Positions 51,751 to 59,593 of a DNA stretch of 64,000 nucleotides are shown in pieces. Position numbers and translations under genes: made by a program. Positions within the stretch are counted from its first letter, which is position 1; each line of letters opens with the position of its first letter. The notes below the pieces were generated by a model. The model ran no database searches. It saw nothing but the letters and a program-made list of their open reading frames with translations, and had not been told where the DNA came from. This stretch comes from Cellulomonas wangsupingiae (lineage in GTDB: Bacteria > Actinomycetota > Actinomycetes > Actinomycetales > Cellulomonadaceae): positions 1,488,001 through 1,552,000 of the forward strand of contig NZ_CP101989.1 in assembly GCF_024508275.1 (NCBI RefSeq), in the 5' to 3' direction.

Positions 51751-52365
51751 GTGCGGGTCCGTCCGACGACCCCCGACGCGCTCGTCGCGCACGTGGTCGA
51801 GCGTGTGCTCGAGCTCCCGGGACGACGACGGGTGCTCGTCGACGGAGCCGGGGTGCTCGGGCCGGCAGTGCCGGCCGACGCGCTGGTCGAGCCGCTGCGC
51901 GCCGCGGGGCGGCCCGTCGTGCGCGTGCACGCGGACGACTTCCTGCGGCCCGCCTCCCTGCGGTACGAGCACGGCCGCGAGGACCCCGTCGCCTACCTCG
52001 AGGACCGGCTCGACGCCCGTGCGCTCCAGCGGGAGGTGCTCGGGCCGTTCGCCGTCGACGGCGCCTACCTGCCGTCGCTGTGGGACGCGCGACGCGACCG
52101 CGCCACGCGTGCCGCCCCCGTGCGGGCGCCGCAGGGCGCGGTTCTCGTCCTCGACGGCGAGCTGCTGCTGGGCCGGTGGCTCGACGCCGACCTGACCGTG
52201 CACCTGACCGTGCGCCCCGACACGCTCGCGCGCCGGCTGGGCCCGGAGCGCGCCTGGCAGCTGCCCGCGTTCGCGCGGTACGAGGACGAGGCGACGCCCC
52301 AGGACGTGGCCGACGTCGTCGTGCGCGTCGACGACCCCCGGCACCCCGCCCTGGTCGAACGGTGA
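51751..52365 (+). CDS. Uridine-kinase-like protein with degenerate P-loop
   Basis: The 204-residue protein follows the layout of actinobacterial uridine kinase-like P-loop proteins. These show a first strand VLVDGAG, then VVRVHADDFLRPASLRYEHGRE, an ALQREVLGPF helix region, and VLVLDGELLLGRWL as a Walker-B-like strand. The expected Walker A (GxSGSGKS) is replaced by DGAGVLGPAVPAD, without Gly-Lys-Ser/Thr. It is therefore probably not a normal kinase, or it binds nucleotide differently. The GTG start is at 51751. It stands alone between the dehydrogenase and the F420 genes. Confidence 0.65.
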   Translation: MRVRPTTPDALVAHVVERVLELPGRRRVLVDGAGVLGPAVPADALVEPLRAAGRPVVRVHADDFLRPASLRYEHGREDPVAYLEDRLDARALQREVLGPFAVDGAYLPSLWDARRDRATRAAPVRAPQGAVLVLDGELLLGRWLDADLTVHLTVRPDTLARRLGPERAWQLPAFARYEDEATPQDVADVVVRVDDPRHPALVER

Positions 52366-52442
52366 CCCCCCGCTCGACCGGCCGTCCGCGCGGACCGGGC
52401 TAGGCTCGACGGACAGGGAACGACAGCCGGGAGGCGCACCAC

Positions 52443-53444
52443 GTGGCAGGTCTGACGGTCGGGTACGCGGCGATGCTGGAGCAGTTCCACCCGCGCGAGG
52501 CGGTGGAGCTGTCGGCGTACGCCGAGCAGCACGGGTTCTCCGGCGTGATGGCCGCGGACCACTTCCAGCCCTGGGTGCCCGCCCAGGGGGAGTCCTCCTT
52601 CGTGTGGAACGTGCTCACCGCCGTCGGCGAGCGCACCACGGGTGACATGGGACCGGGCGTCACGGCGCCGACGTTCCGGTGGCACCCGGCGATGGTGGCG
52701 CAGGCCTCGGCGACGCTGGCCGCGATGTACCCCGGGCGGCACTGGCTCGGGCTGGGCTCCGGGGAGGCGCTGAACGAGCACGTCGTCGCCGGCTACTGGC
52801 CGGAGGCCCCGGAGCGGATCAACCGCATGTTCGAGGCCATCGACATCATCAAGAAGCTGTTCACGGCGTCGCTCGCCGGCAAGGACGTCAAGCACGCCGG
52901 TCCGTTCTACAAGCTCGAGTCGACGCGCCTGTGGACCATGCCGGAGGTCGCCCCGGAGATCCTCGTCGCGACCGCCGGGCCCGTCACCGCCAAGCGCACG
53001 GGCCGGCACGCCGACGGCATCATCACGGTCGGCGCGCCGCTGGAGAAGATCTCGGGGCTGTTCGGCAAGTTCGCCGAGGGTGCCCGCGAGGCCGGCAAGG
53101 ACCCCGACACGATGCCCAAGGTGCTGCAGCTGCACCTGTCGTGGGCGCCGACGGACGAGCAGGCGCTCGCGAACGCCATGCACGAGTGGCCCAACGGCGG
53201 CATGAAGTTCCCCAAGGCCGACATCCGCTCGCCGTTCGACTTCGAGCAGATGGCCAAGCTGGTGCGCCCGGAGGACTTCGACGGCCGGATGGTCATCTCG
53301 TCCGACCCCGACGTCCACCGCGCCGAGATCCAGAAGTACGTCGACCTCGGGTTCGACCGGATCTACCTGCACAACGTCGGCCGCAACCAGCGCGAGTGGA
53401 TCGAGGTCTTCGGCCGCGACGTGCTGCCGAAGCTGACGCGGTGA
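52443..53444 (+). CDS. F420-dependent glucose-6-phosphate dehydrogenase-family LLM oxidoreductase
   Basis: The 333-residue luciferase-like protein matches the G6PDH-type F420 family. Blocks include [61 protein letters not shown] and [19 protein letters not shown]. Family enzymes reduce F420 with sugar phosphates or related substrates. It overlaps cofE by four bases, so the cofactor-maturing and cofactor-using genes are translated together. Whether the substrate is really glucose 6-phosphate cannot be decided from sequence. Confidence 0.85.
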   Translation: MAGLTVGYAAMLEQFHPREAVELSAYAEQHGFSGVMAADHFQPWVPAQGESSFVWNVLTAVGERTTGDMGPGVTAPTFRWHPAMVAQASATLAAMYPGRHWLGLGSGEALNEHVVAGYWPEAPERINRMFEAIDIIKKLFTASLAGKDVKHAGPFYKLESTRLWTMPEVAPEILVATAGPVTAKRTGRHADGIITVGAPLEKISGLFGKFAEGAREAGKDPDTMPKVLQLHLSWAPTDEQALANAMHEWPNGGMKFPKADIRSPFDFEQMAKLVRPEDFDGRMVISSDPDVHRAEIQKYVDLGFDRIYLHNVGRNQREWIEVFGRDVLPKLTR

Positions 53445-54235
53445 GCGTGGGCGAGCTGCTCGTCTGGGCGCCGGACGGCATCCGCGAGGTCGTCCCGGGG
53501 GACGACCTCGTCGCGCTGCTCGCCGCCGGGCTGCGCGCGGACGCCGCCACGTGCCCCGACCACGCGCTGCGGGACGGCGACGTCGTCGTGGTGACCAGCA
53601 AGGTCGTGTCGAAGGCCGAGGGACGGGTGGTCTGTTCCGACGACCGCGAGCGCGCGATCACGGACGAGACCGTGCGCGTCGTCGCGACGCGTGAGCACGC
53701 GGGCGGCGTCACGCGGATCGTCGAGAACCACCTCGGGCTCGTCATGGCCGCGGCCGGCGTCGACGCGTCGAACACGCCCGAGGGCACCGTGCTGCTGCTG
53801 CCCGTCGACCCCGACGCGTCCGCCCGGACGCTGCGGGCCGGCCTCGCCGACGTGTTCGGCGTGCGGATCGGCGTGCTCGTCACGGACACCGCCGGTCGGC
53901 CGTGGCGGCAGGGCGTCACCGACCTGGCCATCGGCGCGGCGGGCGTCGAGGTGCTCGACGACCTGCGCGGGCAGCTCGACACGTTCGGTCGCCCGCTGAC
54001 CATGACCGTCGCGGCCGTCGCCGACGAGATCGCGAGCGCCGCCGAGCTCGTCAAGGGCAAGGCGTCGGGCCGCCCTGTCGCCGTCGTGCGCGGTGTCGGT
54101 CACGTCGTGACCGACGACGACGGGCCGGGCGCGCGCCTGCTGGTGCGCACCGGGCCGGACGACATGTTCCACCAGGGGTCGGCCGAGGCGTACGCGCAGG
54201 GGTGGAAGGACGCGCTCGAGCGCCCGGGACGGTGA
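53441..54235 (+). CDS. cofE: F420-0:gamma-glutamyl ligase
   Basis: The 264-residue ligase adds glutamates to F420-0 with GTP. Characteristic stretches are [69 protein letters not shown] and [25 protein letters not shown]. It is the stand-alone CofE form; the nitroreductase-like C-terminal domain of mycobacterial FbiB is missing. The GTG at 53441 overlaps the previous stop (GTGA), and its own stop overlaps the next gene the same way. Confidence 0.92.
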   Translation: MSVGELLVWAPDGIREVVPGDDLVALLAAGLRADAATCPDHALRDGDVVVVTSKVVSKAEGRVVCSDDRERAITDETVRVVATREHAGGVTRIVENHLGLVMAAAGVDASNTPEGTVLLLPVDPDASARTLRAGLADVFGVRIGVLVTDTAGRPWRQGVTDLAIGAAGVEVLDDLRGQLDTFGRPLTMTVAAVADEIASAAELVKGKASGRPVAVVRGVGHVVTDDDGPGARLLVRTGPDDMFHQGSAEAYAQGWKDALERPGR

Positions 54236-54651
54236 CCGGGCCCGTGGCCGACGAGGTCGTGCTCGTCGTCGACGCCGCGAACGTCGTGGGCTCGCGCCCG
54301 GACGGCTGGTGGCGCGACCGCGCCGGCGCGGCGACCGCGCTGCTGGGGCGGCTGGCCGGACTCGTCGGGGTCGGCGCGACGGGTCCGGGCGGCGATCCGG
54401 TACGCGTGCTGCGCGTCGAGGTGGTCCTCGAGGGCCAGGCGCGCGGTGCGTCGGACCCGGGTGTGCCCGGTCTCGTCGTCCACCTCGCCCGGCGCGACGG
54501 CGACACCGAGGTCGTCGCACGGGCTGCGGCTGCCGTACCGGCGGCGCTCGTCGTGAGCGCTGACCGCGGACTGCGCGCACGACTCGGCGACGCGATGGTG
54601 GCAGGTCCGGGGTGGTTGCTCGCGCTGCTCGACCGGACAGGCGGCGGATGA
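54232..54651 (+). CDS. NYN/PIN-like domain protein in the F420 operon
   Basis: The 139-residue protein has a first strand with the acidic motif [25 protein letters not shown], and a late strand [14 protein letters not shown] with a second acidic residue. This is the layout of NYN/PIN-type nucleases. RNA cleavage is a family-based guess. It is the third gene of a GTGA-overlapping operon with the F420 enzyme and cofE, yet no link to F420 is known to me. Confidence 0.65.
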   Translation: MTGPVADEVVLVVDAANVVGSRPDGWWRDRAGAATALLGRLAGLVGVGATGPGGDPVRVLRVEVVLEGQARGASDPGVPGLVVHLARRDGDTEVVARAAAAVPAALVVSADRGLRARLGDAMVAGPGWLLALLDRTGGG

Positions 54652-54810
54652 GGCGCTGACGTCACGTCGTGAACCGGTCGCGGCCCGCCGCGTGCCGTCC
54701 CGAGCGTGAGCCGCGCCGTGCCGCGCGAGATGGCAGCCGAACCTCTCGTCGGGGCGCTCGTCCGGTACGGACCTTCGGCCGGACCTCGGTGTCGCGGATG
54801 GCGGCGCGGC

Positions 54811-55287
54811 TCAGGGTGCTGCGCGTGCGTCGGGTCGGCCGTGCCCGTGCTGCGTGGCGCCCAGGAGGACCGTCTGCTCGCGCAGGGTGGTGATCATGCG
54901 ACCGAGGTACTCGACGATCGCGGCCTGCTGGTCGGGCGTGTACTCGGCGAGGAGGCCGCCGAGCGCCCCGCCGAGACGCGTGAAGGCCTCGGCGAGCTCC
55001 GGGTTGGTCGAGGGCACGGCGCGGATGATCGCCCGCCGCCGGTCTGCCGGGTCCGTCTCGCGCAGCACGTGCCCGCCCGCGGCCAGGCGTCCGACGAGGC
55101 TGGTGATCGCCGCACCGGTGAGGCCGGTCCGCCGTGCGAGCTCGGTGGCGCTGAAGGGTCCCTCCCGCTCGATGAGCTCGAGGGTCTTCAGGTCGCCCGC
55201 CGACAGGCCGACGCGTGCGGCGACCGCCTGGTGGAAGAGGACGACGGCGCTGCTGAGCTCGCGGCCGAGGTCGGGACTGCTTGACAC
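54811..55287 (-). CDS. MarR-family transcriptional regulator
   Basis: The 158-residue winged-helix repressor has the MarR core: LKTLELIEREGPFSATELARRTGLTGAAITSLVGRLAAGGHV, followed by the wing RETDPADRRRAIIRAV. The GTG at 55287 has GGAAGG four bases upstream; a TTG at 55299 is the alternative. It is divergent from the SnoaL gene, with a 40-bp two-layered palindrome between them that is the obvious operator. The ligand is unknown. Confidence 0.87.
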   Translation of the reverse strand: MSSSPDLGRELSSAVVLFHQAVAARVGLSAGDLKTLELIEREGPFSATELARRTGLTGAAITSLVGRLAAGGHVLRETDPADRRRAIIRAVPSTNPELAEAFTRLGGALGGLLAEYTPDQQAAIVEYLGRMITTLREQTVLLGATQHGHGRPDARAAP

Positions 55288-55301
55288 TGGACCTTCCAAT
55301 C

Positions 55302-55341
55302 ACTTAGATCAATCGTAGTAATCACTACGCCCGATCTAAGT
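55302..55341. promoter_or_regulatory. Concentric palindromes between marR and the SnoaL gene
   Basis: The outer arms ACTTAGATC (55302-55310) and GATCTAAGT (55333-55341) and the inner arms CGTAGT (55314-55319) and ACTACG (55324-55329) share one centre, between 55321 and 55322. It probably binds MarR dimers and controls both directions. Confidence 0.7.
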
Positions 55342-55358
55342 ACATCAGGAGGCTCGGC

Positions 55359-55802
55359 ATGGATGCCACCGAGGCGATCGACGTGACGATGAGCGGGATC
55401 GAGGCATCCTGGTCCGCGGGGGACGCGCGGGCCTTCGCTGCGCTGCACGCGCCGACGGCGACCTACCTCGCGTTCGACGGCACGCTGATGATCGGACGGC
55501 ACGAGATCGAGAGCGGGCACGCGCCGCTGTTCCGCGGGATCATGCGCGGCTCGCGGCTCGTCAGCTGGGACCGTCACGTGCGGCTGGTCTCGCCCGACGT
55601 CGCGGTCGCCACGCAGAAGGGCGGGATCATCATGCGGTGGCAGGGCGACCGCGCGACGCCGTCGGCGAAGCGGGTCTCGGCGAACACGACGGTGCTCGTC
55701 CGCGACGGGGACCGGTGGGTGGTGACGGCGTTCCAGAACACCCGGTACCGGCCGTGGGCGCAGACGCTGGTGGGCCGGGTGATGACCCGGTCGACGCGAT
55801 GA
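55359..55802 (+). CDS. SnoaL/SgcJ-like NTF2-fold protein
   Basis: The 147-residue protein has the cone-shaped NTF2 fold signature of the SgcJ/SnoaL group: IDVTMSGIEASWSAGDARAFAALHAPTATYL at the start and VRDGDRWVVTAFQNTRY at the end. Members are small isomerases, hydrolases or binding proteins, so no reaction can be assigned. AGGAGG stands eight bases before the ATG. It overlaps the following membrane protein by four bases and is divergent from marR, its likely repressor. Confidence 0.8.
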   Translation: MDATEAIDVTMSGIEASWSAGDARAFAALHAPTATYLAFDGTLMIGRHEIESGHAPLFRGIMRGSRLVSWDRHVRLVSPDVAVATQKGGIIMRWQGDRATPSAKRVSANTTVLVRDGDRWVVTAFQNTRYRPWAQTLVGRVMTRSTR

Positions 55803-56395
55803 CCGCCGTGTCGCGCCACGTGCGCGGCGTCGCGGACCTGCTGGGCTCGGCGGCGGCGTTGTACCTCACGGCGCCGCTCCTGCTCGGGATCGCGGTGGTG
55901 CCGGCGGCCCTGCGCAGCTACCAGCTGTACAGCGGCGACCTCGACGTCCTGCTGGAGCTGGTGGTCGAGCTCCTGCGCGTGGTCCTGGTCGTCGCCATGG
56001 TCGTGGTCGGCCGGCGGTGGCGCGGTGTCGCGGGCCACCCGTGGCGGCAGGTGCGGGCCGACGTGGCCCACGCGTACCGCGTGGGCTGGTTCGGCATCCT
56101 CGTCCGGCTGGGCGTGGTCACGGGCGCCGCTCTCGCCGTAGGAGCCGGCGTCGAGGCGGTCGTGACGGAGTCGTCGGTGCGTACCGTGCTGAGCGCCCTG
56201 GGGCTGGACGGCGCACCTGCACGGCGCGTGGCTGTCTCCGTGACGTTCGCCGTCAAGAACGTCGTCGTGATCCCGGTCTACCTCGCGGCCCTGCTCATCG
56301 CGAGCGGCGCGGTCCCGGCGCCGCCGGGAGCGGCGGCCGAGGATCGTCAAGGCGCCGACCGCGGCGCGGACGGCCCGTCGTCTCGAGGCTCGTGA
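55799..56395 (+). CDS. Small integral membrane protein, function unknown
   Basis: The 198-residue protein has four or five hydrophobic helices (ALYLTAPLLLGIAVVPAAL, VLLELVVELLRVVLVVAMVVV, ILVRLGVVTGAALAVGAGV, NVVVIPVYLAALLIASGAV) and a charged C-terminal tail. I recognise no family. The ATG overlaps the SnoaL stop and its own stop overlaps the next frame, so it belongs to the marR-controlled operon. Confidence 0.65.
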   Translation: MTAVSRHVRGVADLLGSAAALYLTAPLLLGIAVVPAALRSYQLYSGDLDVLLELVVELLRVVLVVAMVVVGRRWRGVAGHPWRQVRADVAHAYRVGWFGILVRLGVVTGAALAVGAGVEAVVTESSVRTVLSALGLDGAPARRVAVSVTFAVKNVVVIPVYLAALLIASGAVPAPPGAAAEDRQGADRGADGPSSRGS

Positions 56396-56793
56396 CCTTC
56401 ACTGTCCTGGACGACCTCACGGCGAGGCGCGACGTGCTGGCGGAGCCCTTCGCCGTCCGGGCGGACACTGCGCGCCCATTCCTCGAGCGTGCCGCCGGCA
56501 TCTACCGCGGGTTCCCCGGTGAGCCGGACGTCGTGGCGCTGTACCTGTGGTTCACCCTGTGGCCCAGCGCCGAGAACCTGCCGCGGGTCGAGGCGACCGC
56601 CGTGCACGAGCTGCACCACAACCTGCGCGACGCGAGCCGGGTGTGGGAGCCGGCGACCGCACGGGTGCGGGCTACGCCGCGGGCAACCGCCCGGTGGACG
56701 CCGTGGCCCGGCCGTAGACCAGTCGGCGGTACAGCCACTCGGCCGGCCCGCGCCGCCCCGCGGCCTCGAGAGCGACCGCGACGCCGACGGTGA
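56392..56793 (+). pseudogene. Decayed DUF2268-type zinc protease gene
   Basis: The 133-codon frame has an N-terminal ADTARPFLERAAGIYRGFPGEPDVVAL and then FTLWPSAENLPRVEATAVHELHHNLRD with the HELHH zinc motif at residues 72-76. In DUF2268 proteins as I recall them (about 190-260 residues) these two blocks are separated by some 80 residues. The rest of the active site follows HExxH. Here the middle is missing in frame, and after VWEPAT the frame runs into Arg/Pro-rich nonsense overlapping the opposing DUF418 gene. The product would lack most of the fold, so it is probably non-functional. It is the last frame of the marR-divergent operon. Confidence 0.6.
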
Positions 56794-57928
56794 CCAGCCA
56801 GACGCCGATCGCCCACGCGACCACCTGCGCCGAGCCCATGCCCCGTCCGAGCCCTCCGGCCCACGCGGCGAGCGGGAGCACGAAGAGCACCGACTGCAGC
56901 AGGTAGCACGTCAGCGACCGGGTGCCGACGGCCCGCAGCGCGCGGCCGACGGGCCCGAGCGTGGCGGTCGTCGTGCCGCGGGCGGCGACGACCCAGCCCA
57001 CCAGCGCGGCGAACGCGACGCCACCGGCGGCGCCGGTGACCTCGTGCAGGATCGCCGACCCGATCGCGTCGCCGGTGGACGGGTCGCGCAGCCGCGCGAC
57101 GGCGGTGGCGAACGGCACGGCACCGAGCACGCTGACGGTCAGCCCCACGACCGCCGTGCGGCGCAGCAGCCGGACGTGCTCCGCGGGGCGCTCGAGGACC
57201 GAGCGACGTGCACCCCACATGCCCAGGAGCACGAGCGGCAGCGCGATGAAGGCGCCCAGCGGTGCGCCGAACAGTCCGCTGAGTGCCCGCGTCGCCAGCG
57301 CCGCGAGGGGCGACTCCTCGACGGGGATGACGAACGGCTCGCCCAGGAAGACCTCCTGGAGCACGATCGCTCCGTTCATCGCGCCACCGACGACCCCGGA
57401 GGCGACCAGCACGATCGCGGACGTGACGAGCAGCGCGCGGTCGGACGCGCGCACGAACGTCACCGCGAGCAGGCCGGTCAGGCCGTAGGCGCCGAGGATG
57501 TCACCCTCGAACAGCAGCAGCACGTGCACGGCACCGAAGGCGACGAGCAGCGCGGCGCGGCGCAGCAGGTCCGCGCGGCACGCGGGCCACGACACCCACG
57601 CGGCAGCTCGCCGGCGCACGACGACCCCGATGCCGTAGCCGTACAGCAGCGCGAACATCGGCATCGTGCGCCGGTCGACGAGCAGCGAGACCACGCCGTC
57701 GACGGCACGGTCGAGCGTCGAGGAGTCGAGCGGACGCAGGCCCAGACCCACGGCCCCGCCCGCGAGGTGCACCACGGCGTTGGCGACCGCGATGCCCAGC
57801 AGCGCGAGCCCGCGCGCGACGTCGGGGGCGACGGCCCGGCTCGCGACCGGGACGGGCCCGACGCGTGGCGGAGGCGGGAGCGGGACCGGCGCGGCGTGGG
57901 GCAGCACGGCGGGAGGCGGCGTCGTCAC
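56672..57928 (-). CDS. DUF418 membrane protein
   Basis: The 418-residue integral membrane protein has eight or more helices. Family blocks include APDVARGLALLGIAVANAV, VDGVVSLLVDRRTMPMFALLYGYGIGV and the C-terminal DUF418 portion GRALRAVGTRSLTCYLLQS. The role is unknown; the family resembles acyltransferase-3 membrane proteins in topology. The GTG at 57928 has AGGA before it. Its 3' end overlaps the decayed protease frame. Confidence 0.83.
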   Translation of the reverse strand: MTTPPPAVLPHAAPVPLPPPPRVGPVPVASRAVAPDVARGLALLGIAVANAVVHLAGGAVGLGLRPLDSSTLDRAVDGVVSLLVDRRTMPMFALLYGYGIGVVVRRRAAAWVSWPACRADLLRRAALLVAFGAVHVLLLFEGDILGAYGLTGLLAVTFVRASDRALLVTSAIVLVASGVVGGAMNGAIVLQEVFLGEPFVIPVEESPLAALATRALSGLFGAPLGAFIALPLVLLGMWGARRSVLERPAEHVRLLRRTAVVGLTVSVLGAVPFATAVARLRDPSTGDAIGSAILHEVTGAAGGVAFAALVGWVVAARGTTTATLGPVGRALRAVGTRSLTCYLLQSVLFVLPLAAWAGGLGRGMGSAQVVAWAIGVWLVTVGVAVALEAAGRRGPAEWLYRRLVYGRATASTGRLPAA

Positions 57929-58044
57929 GGGTTCATCCTGGCGTGACCGGCGGTGTCGGCGCGTCGGTCTCGCGGACGGGCCGGGCATCCGTCGCGCGAC
58001 GGAGGCGGGCAGCGGCGCCGGTGGCCCGGGTGCGACGAGGTGTG

Positions 58045-58620
58045 TCAGCGCGCGGCCTTCGCCGCAGCCTTGGCGGCCCGCTTGGTCTCCCGGACCTTGC
58101 CCAGCGACCCGGCGTCGCGGACGTCGGCGATGGACCGGAACTCGTCGTCGCCGTACGCGCCGGCGGCCTCGCGCCACCCCGCGGGCTGCACGCCGCGCTG
58201 CTTGCCCAGCAGGGCGAGGAAGATGCGGGCCTTCTGGTCCCCGAAGCCGGGCAGCGCCTTGAGGCGGCGCAGCACCGTCGGTCCGTCCGGGTCGCCGTCC
58301 GTCCACAGCCGCGTGACGTCGCCGTCGTACTGCTCCACCACGGCCCGGGCGACCGCCTGGATGCGACCGGCCATCGACCCGGGGTAGCGGTGCACCGCCG
58401 GCGGTGTCGCGCACAGCGCGGTGAAGTCGTCGGGGTCGGCCTCGGCGATGCGGTGCACGTCCCAGCCGCCCATGCGGTCGGCGATCTTCGCGGGACCCGC
58501 GAACGCCGTCTCCATCGCCACCTGCTGGTCCAGGAGCATGCCGACCAGCAGCGCGAACGGGTCGTCGTCGAGGAGCCGGTCGGCGGCCTCGTCACCGGTC
58601 ATCCAGAGCCTGGAGGTCAT
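58045..58620 (-). CDS. HhH-GPD-type DNA repair protein
   Basis: The 191-residue actinobacterial family member has LLVGMLLDQQVAMETAFAGPAKI (the glycosylase helical core start) and LKALPGFGDQKARIFLALLGK (helix-hairpin-helix region). It resembles base-excision glycosylases but lacks an obvious catalytic lysine, and the C-terminal lysine/alanine tail replaces the iron-sulfur loop of EndoIII. The lesion is unknown. The next gene upstream, 37 bases away, is a methyltransferase on the same strand. Confidence 0.78.
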   Translation of the reverse strand: MTSRLWMTGDEAADRLLDDDPFALLVGMLLDQQVAMETAFAGPAKIADRMGGWDVHRIAEADPDDFTALCATPPAVHRYPGSMAGRIQAVARAVVEQYDGDVTRLWTDGDPDGPTVLRRLKALPGFGDQKARIFLALLGKQRGVQPAGWREAAGAYGDDEFRSIADVRDAGSLGKVRETKRAAKAAAKAAR

Positions 58621-58657
58621 GGCCCCATTGTGGCGCAGCACCCGGCGGTCGCGGGCG

Positions 58658-59422
58658 TCACCCCCGCCGCGCGGCGAACGACAGCATCGTGGGGATCGTC
58701 GCGAACCAGCGCTCGTCGTCCGTCCACGCGTGCTCGGGGACGTGACGCGTGGGGAGGGACGGCGGCTCGTCCAGGTCGACGAGCACCAGGCCCGCGTCGC
58801 GCAGCCGCTGCACATACCAGGACAGCGGCCGGTGGTAGTGGCGGTGACCGCCGAACCCGTCGATCCACCGCTCCTCGTGCTGCAGGTAGCCCGTGACGCG
58901 GCGGTGCCGCTCGTCGTCGTACACGGGCTGCTGGTGGAAGAACGCGGGGTGCAGGAGCGTCGCGATCAGGACCCCGTCGTCCGTCAGGAGCGAGGCGACG
59001 TCGGCCAGCACGCGGTCGAGGACCGGCAGGTCCATGAGGACCATGTGGCTCACGACGGCGTCGAACGGCCCGGGTGCAGCGCCCGGGACGCCCGCGGTGA
59101 GGTCCGCGACCTCGAACCTCAGCGTCGGGTGGTCGGCCCGCGCCCGCGCGACGAGCTCGGCGCTGCCGTCCACGCCGAGGACGCGCGCGCCGCGTTCCGC
59201 GAGGATCCCGGCGAGCCACCCGTGCCCGCAGCCGAGATCCAGCACGCGCGGTGCGCCGGTCGGCAGCCAGCGGTCGAGGAACGGCGCGAACCGACGCCAG
59301 AAGGAGTCGTCGGGGCCTCCCACGGTCGTCGCGTAGGTGCCCGCCACCCGGTCCCAGGCAGCGAGGTCGGCGACCGAGGCCCCGGCCGTCGGTGCAGCGC
59401 GCGGCGGTGTCGGCGTCGTCAT
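58658..59422 (-). CDS. Class I SAM-dependent methyltransferase
   Basis: The 254-residue protein has SAM motif I VLDLGCGHGWLAGIL (about residue 70-85), the acidic second motif VLGVDGSAELV and FDAVVSHMVLMDL as motif II. Overall it resembles generic type-11 methyltransferases; the substrate cannot be predicted. The ATG at 59422 gives the normal N-terminal length. It probably shares a transcript with the HhH-GPD gene downstream. Confidence 0.85.
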   Translation of the reverse strand: MTTPTPPRAAPTAGASVADLAAWDRVAGTYATTVGGPDDSFWRRFAPFLDRWLPTGAPRVLDLGCGHGWLAGILAERGARVLGVDGSAELVARARADHPTLRFEVADLTAGVPGAAPGPFDAVVSHMVLMDLPVLDRVLADVASLLTDDGVLIATLLHPAFFHQQPVYDDERHRRVTGYLQHEERWIDGFGGHRHYHRPLSWYVQRLRDAGLVLVDLDEPPSLPTRHVPEHAWTDDERWFATIPTMLSFAARRG

Positions 59423-59593
59423 GCGCCCATCGTGGCGTCCGCCGTCGCGCGGGCGCGGGACCGGCACGCGGTCCGGGTGTGGACGAACCGGACATGACGG
59501 TCGTCCGGCTCGCTACTCTCGGCGGGCTCCGAGGCCGCTGCGGACCGGCGCCGGAGCTGCCCGTGACGGGCGGACGACGAGCAGGGGAGGGAC

